Assembly: GCF_900156815.1 (NCBI RefSeq) | Contig: NZ_FTOT01000001.1 | Span: 434,001 to 498,000 of the forward strand | Reading direction: 5' to 3' | From: Gemmobacter megaterium | Lineage (GTDB): Bacteria; Pseudomonadota; Alphaproteobacteria; Rhodobacterales; Rhodobacteraceae | Length of the DNA stretch: 64,000 nucleotides | Part shown: positions 8,786 through 16,984 of the stretch, one piece after another | Layout: each line of letters begins with the position of its first letter | How positions within the stretch are numbered: position 1 is the stretch's first letter | Program-made: the position numbers and the translations under genes | The notes under the pieces: model-generated | Told to the model about the DNA's origin: nothing | The model's database searches: none | Seen by the model: the letters and a program-made list of their open reading frames with translations, nothing else

Positions 8786-10044
8786 GCGGCGCCTCCGCGG
8801 CGCAGGGAACCTCCTTGCGTGCCTATGCCGCCGTGACGGCCGCCTACTGGGCCTTCATGCTGTCGGACGGCGCGTTGCGGATGCTGGTGCTGCTGCATTT
8901 CAACACGCTGGGCTTTTCGCCGGTCCAACTGGCCTGGCTGTTCCTGCTGTACGAACTGGCCGGGATCGTGACCAATCTGGCCGCCGGGTGGCTGGCGGCG
9001 CGCTTTGGGCTGGCGGCCACGCTCTATGGCGGGCTGGCGTTGCAGATCGGCGCGCTGGTGGCCCTGGCGCAGCTTGATCCGGGCTGGAGCATCGCGGCCT
9101 CGGTCGCCTTTGTCATGGCGGTGCAGGGCGTGTCGGGGGTGGCCAAGGATCTGGCCAAGATGTCATCGAAATCGGCGGTCAAGCTGCTGGCACCCAAAGA
9201 GAGCGGCGGCCTGTTCCGTTGGGTGGCGCTGTTGACCGGATCGAAGAATGCGGTCAAGGGCCTGGGCTTTTTTCTGGGCGCCGTGCTGCTGGGTCTGGCC
9301 GGGTTCGGCCCGGCGGTCTGGGGCATGGCGGCGGTGCTGGCGGCAATTCTGGTTGCGGTGGTGCTGTTCTTGCCCGCGGGCCTGCCGGGCCGCATGAAAT
9401 CCGAGGATGGCTGGGGCGGCTGGCGGTCGCGCGATGCACGGGTCAACCGGCTGTCCCTGGCGCGGATGTTCCTGTTCGGTGCGCGGGACGTGTGGTTTGT
9501 CGTGGGGATTCCGGTCTATTTCCAGTCGGTGCTGTCGGATGGCACCGCCGAGGGGCGGCGCGAGGCGTTCTTTCTGGTCGGCGGTTTCATGGCATTGTGG
9601 ATCATCGCCTATGGCGTGGTGCAGGCCATGGCGCCGCGCATTCTGGGGGGCAAGGACCAGCCGGATTCGGTGACGACGGCAAAGGCCATCTTCTGGGCCG
9701 GGCTTCTGGTGCCGATTCCCTTTGCGCTGGCGGTGGCGGCTTGGGTCGCGGATGGCCCCGCGCTGTGGCTTACCGTGACTCTGGTGGTGGGGTTGCTGGT
9801 GTTCGGCTTTGTCTTTGCGGTGAATTCCTCGGTGCATTCCTATCTGATCCTGGCCTTTGGATCGGCGGATCGGATCACGCGGGATGTCGGCTTTTACTAC
9901 ATGGCGAATGCGGCGGGCCGGTTGACGGGAACCCTGTTGTCGGGGGTCAGCTACCAGATCGGCGGGTTGCCGCTGTGTCTGGCCACCGCCGGGGGGATGG
10001 CGGCGGCCAGTTGGCTGGCCGCGCGCCGTCTCAGTTCCGTCTGA
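8782..10044 (+). CDS. arsJ: ArsJ, organoarsenical (1-arseno-3-phosphoglycerate) efflux MFS transporter
   Basis: This 420-residue major facilitator protein with about 12 membrane segments has the ArsJ signatures YWAFMLSDGALRMLVLLHF at the N-terminus, GVAKDLAKMSSKSAVK in the middle, and VGFYYMANAAGRL near the end. ArsJ exports the unstable product of the neighbouring GAPDH, which breaks down outside the cell to arsenate and so gives arsenate resistance without reduction. It overlaps the CDF-like gene by 4 bp, and its last 14 bp overlap the end of the converging MFS gene at 10031. Confidence 0.92.
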   Translation: MSGASAAQGTSLRAYAAVTAAYWAFMLSDGALRMLVLLHFNTLGFSPVQLAWLFLLYELAGIVTNLAAGWLAARFGLAATLYGGLALQIGALVALAQLDPGWSIAASVAFVMAVQGVSGVAKDLAKMSSKSAVKLLAPKESGGLFRWVALLTGSKNAVKGLGFFLGAVLLGLAGFGPAVWGMAAVLAAILVAVVLFLPAGLPGRMKSEDGWGGWRSRDARVNRLSLARMFLFGARDVWFVVGIPVYFQSVLSDGTAEGRREAFFLVGGFMALWIIAYGVVQAMAPRILGGKDQPDSVTTAKAIFWAGLLVPIPFALAVAAWVADGPALWLTVTLVVGLLVFGFVFAVNSSVHSYLILAFGSADRITRDVGFYYMANAAGRLTGTLLSGVSYQIGGLPLCLATAGGMAAASWLAARRLSSV

Positions 10045-11191
10045 GCCACAGCAGCGCGGCGGTGGCGGCCAGCCCGATCCCCGCCGTCAGCCAGATGGCC
10101 GATAGCCCCCAGCCCGTCAGCGCCGCGCCAAAGACCAAGGGGGCAGCCGCCTGCATCACCCGCGCGGGCGCCCCCAGCCAGCCCAGCCGTTGCCCGTATC
10201 CGGCAGCCCCGAACAGCGCCAGCGGCAGCGTGCCCTTGGCAATGGTCAGAATCCCGTTTCCCGCCCCGTGCAGCAGGGCAAAGGCATAGGCCGCAGGCCC
10301 GCCGAACGCCACCAGCCCCACTGCGGCGACAGGATGGGCCGCCGCGGCCAGCCGGGCAGAGACGAGCGGATGAAACCGGCGCAGCAGTCCGAATTCCAGC
10401 ACCCGCGCCGCCACCTGCGCCGGGCCGATCAGGGCGCCGGCGGCGATGGCCATGGCCGTGCTTGCCCCGGCGGCCTGCAACAGGCCCGGCAGATGCGCCG
10501 CCATCGCGGTGGAGTTGAACCAGGTCGCCGCAAAGACGAAGGCCAGCAGCAGCATGGCCCCGCGCGGCGGCGGTGGGGCTTCGGGCTCGGGCGCGGCAGG
10601 TCTGGGCGCAGGCGCCGCACCTGCGGGCAACAGCGCATTCAGCGGCAGCGCGATGGCCAGATGGATCAGCGCCCAGCCCAGGCAGGCCTCGCGCCAGCCC
10701 CAGGTGGCCAGCATCACCCCCGACAACGGCCAGCCGATCGTGCTGGCAAATCCGGCGATCAGCGTGATGCCGGTGATCGGCCCGCGCGCCTCGCGCCCGT
10801 ATATCCCGGCCAGCGTGGCAAAGGCGGCCTCGTACAGCCCCATCCCCATGCCCAGCCCGATCAGCGCCCAGCCAGCGAACATCATCACGGGATCCGGCGC
10901 AACGGCCAGCCCCCCCAGCCCGGCGGCAAAGACAAGGTTCGACAGCATCAGCACGCCGCGCCCACCGTACCTGTCGATCCGTGCCCCGGCCCAGGGGCCG
11001 ACCATGGCCGATACCACCAGCGCCATCGAAAAGGCGCCGAACACCCAGACCGGCGACAGGCCGAAGCTGTCGGCCATGGGCACCGCCAGCACGGCCGGAA
11101 TATAGTAGCTGGAGGCCCAGCCGATGGTTTGCGCCGTGCCAAGCGCCGTCACCATCGGCCCGCGTCGTGCCGGGGACAGGCTCAGCAACAT
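10031..11191 (-). CDS. MFS transporter of the second ars operon (ArsK-like candidate)
   Basis: A 386-residue major facilitator protein with about 12 hydrophobic segments (QTIGWASSYYIPAVLAVPMA first, WLTAGIGLAATAALLWL last) and a proline/glutamate-rich central loop. It is the last gene of an arsR-led operon after a flavin monooxygenase. MFS pumps in this position (ArsK and relatives) export arsenite, antimonite or trivalent organoarsenicals; assignment to ArsK is inferred from context. The start at 11191 lies 10 bp inside the preceding gene; upstream in-frame sequence is the antisense-like tail of that gene. Confidence 0.82.
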   Translation of the reverse strand: MLLSLSPARRGPMVTALGTAQTIGWASSYYIPAVLAVPMADSFGLSPVWVFGAFSMALVVSAMVGPWAGARIDRYGGRGVLMLSNLVFAAGLGGLAVAPDPVMMFAGWALIGLGMGMGLYEAAFATLAGIYGREARGPITGITLIAGFASTIGWPLSGVMLATWGWREACLGWALIHLAIALPLNALLPAGAAPAPRPAAPEPEAPPPPRGAMLLLAFVFAATWFNSTAMAAHLPGLLQAAGASTAMAIAAGALIGPAQVAARVLEFGLLRRFHPLVSARLAAAAHPVAAVGLVAFGGPAAYAFALLHGAGNGILTIAKGTLPLALFGAAGYGQRLGWLGAPARVMQAAAPLVFGAALTGWGLSAIWLTAGIGLAATAALLWLRRN

Positions 11192-12585
11192 GCCCCGGCC
11201 TTTTGCCCTGCACCCTTGGGCGTGGCAGGGCCGCAACCTGCGCTGGCGCCACGCCCTGAACCCGATCCCGAACTCGAACCGCCGTTCGCCTCGGCGCCAC
11301 AACCGCCCTTGGCCCCGGCCGGGGCCGGATCGCCGCAGCAGCCCGCCGCCGCCACTGCCGCCACAGCCGAGAGCGACGGGCCGCTGCACACGCCGGTTTC
11401 CGGCAATACCAGCTCCACCCGTGCCGCCGCGGCATGATCCCCGGCAAGGGCAGCAGCGATAGAGCGCACTTGTTCATGCCCCGTCGCCAACAGAAAGGTG
11501 GGCGCGCGGCCATAGGATTTCATCCCTGCGATGAAGAATCCCGGTTCGGGATGCGCCAGCTCTGCGGCGCCATGCGGGCGCACCGTCCCGCAGGAATGCA
11601 GGTTGGGGTCGATCAGCGGCGCCAGCGCAGGCGGGCATTCCAGCGCCGGATCCAGTGCCACGCGCACCTCGCGCAGCATCGCCAGATCGGGGCGAAACCC
11701 GGTCGATATGATCAGCGCGTCCAGCGCGATCCGCCGCCCGTCGCTGGCCACCGCCAGCATCGGGTCCGTTCCCTCGATGCCGGACAGCCGGAAGCCGGTT
11801 TCCAGCACCACCCGCTGCCCGGATACAAGCCTCGCCATCTCCAGCCCCAGCGCGCCGCGCGCGGCCAGTTGATCCGCTGCGCCACCGCCAAGCGCGCGGG
11901 TGACGCTGTCGGCCCGGCACAGCCACACCGGAACGGTTCCGGGCAGGGCTGCCAGCGCCATCAGGTTGCCGATCGCCGAATGGCCGCCGCCCAGGACCCC
12001 GACCCGCCGCCCCTGGTACCGGGCCCGCGCCTGTCCCTGGATATCGGGCATTCCATGGTCCACCTGCGGATGCCCGGCCTCGCCCGGCACCATCAGCCCG
12101 GCACCGCCCGGATTGGGCTGAAACCAGGTTCCTGTGGTGTCGATCACCGCCTCGGCACGGTGCAGGGTGCGCCCCTCCGGCCCTTCTGTCGCCACGACAA
12201 AGGGCGTGGTCGCACGTCCGGCATTCTTGACCTTGTCCAGCCCGTCGCGTGCCACGGCCACGACGCGCTGGTTCAGGCGCAGCCAGGGGGACAGGCTGCG
12301 CCCCAGCGGCTCCAGATAAGAAGATATCAGATCGGCGCCGGTCGGATGGGCCTCGGGGTCGGGTGCCAGCCAGCCGTTGCGCTGCAATAGCCGGGCCGCC
12401 GCCGTGTCGATATTGTACCGCCAGTTCGAAAACATCGGCACATGGCGCCAGGCCCGCACCGCGTGAGCGACCGTATCGCCCTGTTCCAGGATCAGCGGCG
12501 TCATGCCCCGTTCCAGCACATGGGCGGCAGCGGCAAGACCCACCGGGCCCGCGCCAAGGATTGCGACTGTCTTTGCCATCGGCAT
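11182..12585 (-). CDS. Flavin-dependent monooxygenase-like protein with cysteine-rich tail (ArsO-like)
   Basis: This 467-residue protein has a FAD-binding start VAILGAGPVGLAAAAHVLERG, a second dinucleotide motif VGVLGGGHSAIGN (about 198-210) and a STGFRPD segment, as in flavin-containing monooxygenases. Similar genes (arsO) occur in ars operons, with the reaction mostly uncertain. The last 75 residues are a Gly/Ala/Ser-rich tail with seven cysteines (400, 416, 417, 429, 451, 466, 467), ending in a Cys-Cys pair. The tail looks like a flexible soft-metal-binding extension. AAAGGA lies before the start. It follows arsR by 48 bp. Confidence 0.85.
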   Translation of the reverse strand: MPMAKTVAILGAGPVGLAAAAHVLERGMTPLILEQGDTVAHAVRAWRHVPMFSNWRYNIDTAAARLLQRNGWLAPDPEAHPTGADLISSYLEPLGRSLSPWLRLNQRVVAVARDGLDKVKNAGRATTPFVVATEGPEGRTLHRAEAVIDTTGTWFQPNPGGAGLMVPGEAGHPQVDHGMPDIQGQARARYQGRRVGVLGGGHSAIGNLMALAALPGTVPVWLCRADSVTRALGGGAADQLAARGALGLEMARLVSGQRVVLETGFRLSGIEGTDPMLAVASDGRRIALDALIISTGFRPDLAMLREVRVALDPALECPPALAPLIDPNLHSCGTVRPHGAAELAHPEPGFFIAGMKSYGRAPTFLLATGHEQVRSIAAALAGDHAAAARVELVLPETGVCSGPSLSAVAAVAAAGCCGDPAPAGAKGGCGAEANGGSSSGSGSGRGASAGCGPATPKGAGQKAGACC

Positions 12586-12592
12586 ATTCCTT

Positions 12593-12606
12593 TATTTCTG
12601 GAAATA
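12593..12606. promoter_or_regulatory. Inverted repeat between arsR and the monooxygenase gene
   Basis: TATTTC (12593-12598) and GAAATA (12601-12606) form a perfect dyad with a 2-bp centre, followed by a second GGAAATAT. A related TATTTC...GAAATA pair with a 10-bp spacer occurs at 12955-12976, just upstream of the same arsR gene. Both are candidate sites for the operon's ArsR. The downstream one overlaps the region of the monooxygenase ribosome-binding site. Confidence 0.38.
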
Positions 12607-12633
12607 TGGAAATATGGGGCGTCAAATTTCGCG

Positions 12634-12936
12634 TCAGGGCGACGTCGACGGCGCATCGGCGCAGCATTCATCGGCCAGATCGTTGATCAGACCCTGCATC
12701 ACGGCATAGTTGGTGCGACAGATCAGCGATGTTCCGGCCCGCTCCTGCTGGATCAGATCCACCTGCACCAACGCGCGGCAATGGTGCGACAGGGTAGAAC
12801 CGGGGATCCCCAGCCGGTCCTGGATCTGCCCCATCGACAGCCCGGCATCCCCGGCCCGCACAAGCAGGCGGTACAACCGCAGGCGCGTGGCATTTCCCAA
12901 TGCGGCAAGCCGGGAGGCAGCGAGATCGACATCCAT
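12634..12936 (-). CDS. arsR: ArsR-family repressor of the second ars operon
   Basis: A 100-residue winged-helix protein with recognition segment GIPGSTLSHHCRALVQVDLI. Cysteines are at 53, 73, 91 and 92, the last two as a C-terminal Cys-Cys pair (ADECCADAP), which could form the arsenite site. It heads the minus-strand operon arsR-monooxygenase-MFS. The start at 12936 is preceded by AAGGAA; the open frame upstream has no homology. This is the second stand-alone ArsR of the island and differs clearly from the one at 4918. Confidence 0.9.
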   Translation of the reverse strand: MDVDLAASRLAALGNATRLRLYRLLVRAGDAGLSMGQIQDRLGIPGSTLSHHCRALVQVDLIQQERAGTSLICRTNYAVMQGLINDLADECCADAPSTSP

Positions 12937-13021
12937 TGCGTGTTCCTTTTTCTGTATTTCTAGAATCATCGAAATAAAATGTCAAGCAAAGCGTCATGCC
13001 CCCGATTCCCCGCCGCAGGTG

Positions 13022-14194
13022 TCATCCCGCCGACTTGCCCTGATCGAATTCAGCCGCCAACTTGTCGCTGACCCTGACCGGGCCGGAAAAGCGGTCGATG
13101 GCATAGGGTGCCAGATCGACCGGGCCTGGGGTGCCACAGACCAGATGGGCAAGGCATTCCCCGACCGCCGGTGCGATCTGAAACCCGCCGCCGCTGCCGC
13201 CAAAGGCATGGAACAGGCCAGGGGTCGTCCGGCTGGCCCCGATCACCGGCAGCATGTCGGGCAGATATCCTTCGACCCCGGACCAGACGCGGATCACCTC
13301 GGCATTGCGCAGCGCGGGGACGTGCTGCGCGATGGCCCGCATTCCAGCCAGCGTCTTGGCAGGGGGGACAAAGGTATGCTGGCCATCCGCATTCGCCATG
13401 GTGCGCGGATAGCCCGCAAAGATCACATTGCCGCGCGGGATCTGACGCAGGATCAGATCGCCCTCGATGGCATAGACCGACGGGCGCAGCGCATAGGGCA
13501 ACGGCTCGGTGACAAACTGCGGCGGCCCTGCGGAAAACAGCGGCACGGCCTCGTCAAACTGCGCGCTGATGGCTCCGGCCCATCCCCCGGCGGCATTGAC
13601 CAGCCGCCCGGCCGCAAGCGCGCCCAGCGCGGGCCCGCTGACGCAGAACCCGCTTTCGCTGCGCTTGATCGCGGTCGCGGCGCAATGCTCGAACAGCACG
13701 CCCCCGGCCCGGACCAGCGCCCGGACCACTGCCGGCGTGGCCAGGCGCGGATTGGCCACCGCGCAGCGCGGCGAATACGAGGCGATCATCCCGTCCTGCG
13801 CTGCCAGCCATGGCATGGCGCGGCGCAGGTCCGCCCCTTGCCACAGTGCGATGTCCAGCCCGCAGGCGCGCGAATTGTCCGCATAGGCCAGCAACTTCTT
13901 GCGCCCGGCCTCGGTGCGGGCAAAGTAGATCATCCCGTTGCGGTCATAGTCGCAATCTTCCCCGATCACCGTCTCGAAGGTTTCCCAGACCTGCTGCGCC
14001 AACAGTGACAGCGGATATTGCTCGACCGAGCGGCCCTGTAGCCGCAGGCCACCGAAATTCGCGCCGCTGGACTGCGCCCCGACGGCCCCGCGTTCCACCA
14101 GCGCCACGCGTTGGCCCATGCGCGCCAGATGCAGCGCGGTAAAGGCACCGAACAGCCCGGCGCCGATCACGATCACATCAAAGTGCCGGGTCAT
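13022..14194 (-). CDS. FAD-dependent oxidoreductase, HcnC/opine oxidase subunit B type
   Basis: This 390-residue DAO-family flavoprotein begins with FDVIVIGAGLFGAFTALHLA and contains GVEGYLPDMLPVIG and AFGGSGGGFQIAPAVGE, typical of amino-acid oxidase-like proteins. It is the catalytic-type subunit of a three-gene set (with the next two genes) resembling hydrogen cyanide synthase HcnABC, octopine/nopaline oxidase and D-hydroxyproline dehydrogenase. Those complexes oxidise secondary amines or glycine at the membrane or pass electrons onward. The substrate here is unknown. The start overlaps the stop of the B-type gene by 4 bp. Confidence 0.9.
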   Translation of the reverse strand: MTRHFDVIVIGAGLFGAFTALHLARMGQRVALVERGAVGAQSSGANFGGLRLQGRSVEQYPLSLLAQQVWETFETVIGEDCDYDRNGMIYFARTEAGRKKLLAYADNSRACGLDIALWQGADLRRAMPWLAAQDGMIASYSPRCAVANPRLATPAVVRALVRAGGVLFEHCAATAIKRSESGFCVSGPALGALAAGRLVNAAGGWAGAISAQFDEAVPLFSAGPPQFVTEPLPYALRPSVYAIEGDLILRQIPRGNVIFAGYPRTMANADGQHTFVPPAKTLAGMRAIAQHVPALRNAEVIRVWSGVEGYLPDMLPVIGASRTTPGLFHAFGGSGGGFQIAPAVGECLAHLVCGTPGPVDLAPYAIDRFSGPVRVSDKLAAEFDQGKSAG

Positions 14195-15585
14195 GGGGAC
14201 ATGCCCTCCTCTTCGGCGCTGCCGATGGGAATCGGGCGCACCGGCGCCTGTGCGCGCAGGCGTCCGACCGCTGCGGCGGGGCGGCCGCTTGTCACCGCGG
14301 TCAGATCCTGCAAGGTCAGGCCACAATACCGGCCCTGACAGCGGCCCATGCCGCAGCGGGTGATCGCCTTGACGCGGTTCACATCTGCCGGGCCTGCAAC
14401 CTGGGTGATGGCCTGCCGGATCTGCCCGGCGGTGACACGTTCGCAGCGGCAGACGATGGTCTCGTCCGGCAACCGGGCGGTCTGATCCTGCGGCCAGCGA
14501 AAGGCTGTGGCGAGATGATGCTGGAACCGGCGCAACCGCCGGACCGAGCGGCGCAGTGCGAGTAGATTATCTGCCAGCGGTCGCGTCCCCTCTGGCTGCG
14601 CGGCCAGCATGGACAGGGCGGCCAGCCGCCCGCTGCGCGCGGCGGCACTCCGCCCGCCGGTCATTGCCCCATCGCCTGCCAGCCACAGATGCGGTCCGGC
14701 ACGCCCGTCGGGATCGGTGATCGGAAACCAGCCCCGCAGTGCAGGATCGAAGTGGAATTCTGCCCCGGCCAGTTCGGCCAGTTGGGTTTCGGGCCGCAGC
14801 CCCTGGCCAAAGGCCAGCGCGTCGCACTCCAACCGTTCGGACCGGCCATCGGCATGGTGGATCTCGATACCATCCAGGCGGTCCATCCCCGTGGCGCGCG
14901 CCACCTGCGCGCCGAACACCAGCCGCACGCCCGCTGCCCGCAACTCGCGCATCAGGCCCAGCCCCTCCAGCAGCGTTCCCGGCGCCGTCAGCGCCATGCC
15001 GGGGGCGGCCCGCAGCTTGGCGGCCATGGGTGTGCTGTCGATCACGGTCAGATCGCGCAGGCCCATGCGCAGGTATTGCACGGCTGCCAGATACAATAGC
15101 GGTGAGGCCCCCGCAAAGACCACGCGCTGCCCGATCAGGGCCGCGTGCTGCTTCAGCGCCACCTGCGCGCCACCCAGGGCAAAGACGCCGGGCAATGTCC
15201 AGCCGGGAAAGGCCAGACAGCGGTCGGTCGCGCCGGTGGCGATCAGCAAGCGGTCAAAGGGCAAGGTTTCGTGCCGCCCCTGGTGCACAACATGCAGCGC
15301 CGTGCCGAACACGCCCCAGACCAGCGTGCCGGGCCGCCAGTCGCAGGCCGCCAGAACGCGATCCTCCTGCGCCTCGCGCCATGCCGTGTCGCGGGCGCCG
15401 GTCGGCCCCAACAACCGATGGGCCGCAGGGGCAAGGCCGGGGGCAAGCCGGCGCGTGCCCTGACCGCCAGGCCGCGCCGCCTCGTCCAGCACGATGGGGC
15501 GCATCCCGGCTTCGACCAGCGCCGCCGCCGCGCCCAGGCCCGCCGGTCCGGCGCCGACAATCACCGGGGGCAGGTCAGCGGCCAT
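14191..15585 (-). CDS. NAD(P)/FAD oxidoreductase with BFD-like iron-sulfur tail, HcnB/opine oxidase subunit A type
   Basis: This 464-residue protein has an N-terminal FAD motif PPVIVGAGPAGLGAAAALV, a central pyridine-nucleotide-disulfide-oxidoreductase fold (LLIATGATDR, LWLAGDGAMTGG) and a C-terminal cysteine cluster, VCRCERVTAG then RCGMGRCQGRYC, of the bacterioferritin-associated-ferredoxin-like 2Fe-2S type. It is the second subunit of the predicted heterotrimeric amine dehydrogenase. It overlaps the ferredoxin-like gene by 11 bp and the DAO-type gene by 4 bp. Confidence 0.9.
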   Translation of the reverse strand: MAADLPPVIVGAGPAGLGAAAALVEAGMRPIVLDEAARPGGQGTRRLAPGLAPAAHRLLGPTGARDTAWREAQEDRVLAACDWRPGTLVWGVFGTALHVVHQGRHETLPFDRLLIATGATDRCLAFPGWTLPGVFALGGAQVALKQHAALIGQRVVFAGASPLLYLAAVQYLRMGLRDLTVIDSTPMAAKLRAAPGMALTAPGTLLEGLGLMRELRAAGVRLVFGAQVARATGMDRLDGIEIHHADGRSERLECDALAFGQGLRPETQLAELAGAEFHFDPALRGWFPITDPDGRAGPHLWLAGDGAMTGGRSAAARSGRLAALSMLAAQPEGTRPLADNLLALRRSVRRLRRFQHHLATAFRWPQDQTARLPDETIVCRCERVTAGQIRQAITQVAGPADVNRVKAITRCGMGRCQGRYCGLTLQDLTAVTSGRPAAAVGRLRAQAPVRPIPIGSAEEEGMSP

Positions 15586-15889
15586 GGTCCACCCCGACAG
15601 CAGGCGGCTGGCGCCGCAGGACCATCCCGTCGCGCACCTCGGTCATGCAGGCGCGCAGGCGCTGGCCCGTCGCGGTCCAGATGGTGCAATCCTGGCAGGC
15701 ACCCATCAGGCAGAACCCCGAGCGCGGCGCCTGATCGAACTCTGACCGCCCCGTCATCTCGCCGACTGCAAGCAATGCGGTGATCAGGCTTTCCCCGCGG
15801 CAGGCGGGGATTTCCCTGTCGTCGATCCAAAGTGTCACATCCGCGCGGCGCGGGCCGACGGGATACAGCAGAGGGTGGGCGTCTGGCAT
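15575..15889 (-). CDS. Small 2Fe-2S ferredoxin-like subunit, HcnA type
   Basis: A 104-residue protein with a plant-type ferredoxin cysteine pattern, CLMGACQDC with a further Cys in RACMTEV. It matches the small electron-transfer subunit of HcnABC/opine-oxidase systems and is the first gene of the trio. The start codon has no Shine-Dalgarno sequence and lies just 14 bp from the inverted repeat assigned to the IclR regulator. Confidence 0.88.
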   Translation of the reverse strand: MPDAHPLLYPVGPRRADVTLWIDDREIPACRGESLITALLAVGEMTGRSEFDQAPRSGFCLMGACQDCTIWTATGQRLRACMTEVRDGMVLRRQPPAVGVDHGR

Positions 15890-15895
15890 GTTTTA

Positions 15896-15923
15896 TATTG
15901 CTATGCAATAATTGATATTGCAT
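15896..15923. promoter_or_regulatory. Inverted-repeat operator of the dehydrogenase trio (IclR candidate)
   Basis: ATGCAATA (15903-15910) and TATTGCAT (15916-15923) form a perfect 8-bp inverted repeat with a 5-bp spacer. An overlapping dyad TATTGC...GCAATA spans 15896-15910. The block sits immediately upstream of the ferredoxin-like gene start. The same 10-mer ATGCAATAAT recurs at 16965-16974 before the crotonase, on the other side of the iclR gene. One regulator binding both is the simplest reading. Confidence 0.5.
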
Positions 15924-15975
15924 CAAGGGAAGCGCAATCCGCCCAATCTGTCAATCGCTATTCCGCACGGGCGTG

Positions 15976-16755
15976 TCAGAACGAGATGCCCCGCGCCGCG
16001 GCCGTCACCAGATGGGGAAAGGTTTCCAGAAACTGCGCCCGTTCCATGCGCGCCAGCGGCACCGCCATGCTGACCGCCCCCACAACCTCGCCGCTGGCGC
16101 CAATGATCGGCGCGGCCACCGAAGCATCACCATGATAGATTTCATCAAAGGCGGCCGCATAGCCATTGCGGCGGGCTTCGGCGATGCGCGCGAGTATCTC
16201 GTCAATGTCGGTCGGGGTGGCGGGGGTGTGGGCCAGCAGGTCGGACTGGGCCAGGATCTCGCGCACCGCCGCATCGGGCAGCCGCGACAGGATCGCCCGG
16301 CCCGGTGCCGTACAATAGGCGGGCAGGCGCGAGCCGGAGATGACATCGGTGTTCAGCATCCGGCGGCTGAGATAGCGCGAGACGAACACGATTTCCGTCC
16401 CGTCCAGAACGGTCAGGCTGACGGCCTCTTCGGTTTCCTTGCTCAGATGCAGCAGCACCGGCATGGCACGGTCCACCAGGCGGGATCCGCGAATGTAGTG
16501 ATAGGCCAGATCCAGCGTCTTGATCGACAGTTCGAACTGACGCGTCACCGGATCCTTGCGCAGATAGCCCAGCTGCGTGAGCGTGTGGGTGAACCGTTGC
16601 GCGGTGCTGACATCCATGTCGGTCAACTGCGCGATCTGCGACAGCGTCAGCGAGCCATGGCCCTTGTCGAATACGGTCAGAACCCGGAACGCCTTGGCGA
16701 CGGATTGCACCATCAGCGGGTCATTGCGTTTTGCCTTGGGCGTTTCGTTGAGCAT
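15976..16755 (-). CDS. IclR-family transcriptional regulator
   Basis: This 259-residue protein has an N-terminal winged helix (SLTLSQIAQLTDMDVSTAQR, about 36-55) and a C-terminal IclR effector domain with YCTAPGRAILSRLP. The start at 16755 follows GGAAGAG, a good ribosome-binding site. Upstream in-frame sequence is not conserved. It lies between the dehydrogenase trio and the divergent crotonase-transport operon, so it is the likely local regulator of both, sensing a pathway metabolite through its C-terminal domain. Confidence 0.92.
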   Translation of the reverse strand: MLNETPKAKRNDPLMVQSVAKAFRVLTVFDKGHGSLTLSQIAQLTDMDVSTAQRFTHTLTQLGYLRKDPVTRQFELSIKTLDLAYHYIRGSRLVDRAMPVLLHLSKETEEAVSLTVLDGTEIVFVSRYLSRRMLNTDVISGSRLPAYCTAPGRAILSRLPDAAVREILAQSDLLAHTPATPTDIDEILARIAEARRNGYAAAFDEIYHGDASVAAPIIGASGEVVGAVSMAVPLARMERAQFLETFPHLVTAAARGISF

Positions 16756-16947
16756 GACTCTTCCACCATAACAACAGGATAGGGGCAGATTTCGCCCCGC
16801 CCCGCCTTGCCGCGACCGCCCCGGCAGATGCCGTGGGGCCGCAGCGACACGCGGGGCGCAGAACCGGCCCTCTGGCGTCTGCATAGCCCCATCGCATGTG
16901 CGCTGCAATTTTTTCGCTTGACCAAAGATGTATCGGATCACAAAATA

Positions 16948-16973
16948 CAATAAGACTTATTGAAATGCAATAA
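16948..16973. promoter_or_regulatory. Nested inverted repeats before the crotonase gene (IclR operator candidate)
   Basis: CAATAAG (16948-16954), one base, then CTTATTG (16956-16962) form a perfect dyad. TTATTG (16957-16962) and CAATAA (16968-16973) form a second dyad sharing the central arm. The right end reads ATGCAATA, as in the site at 15903-15910. It overlaps the first possible start codon of the crotonase, which fits repression. Confidence 0.5.
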
Positions 16974-16984
16974 TGGAGCTTGAT

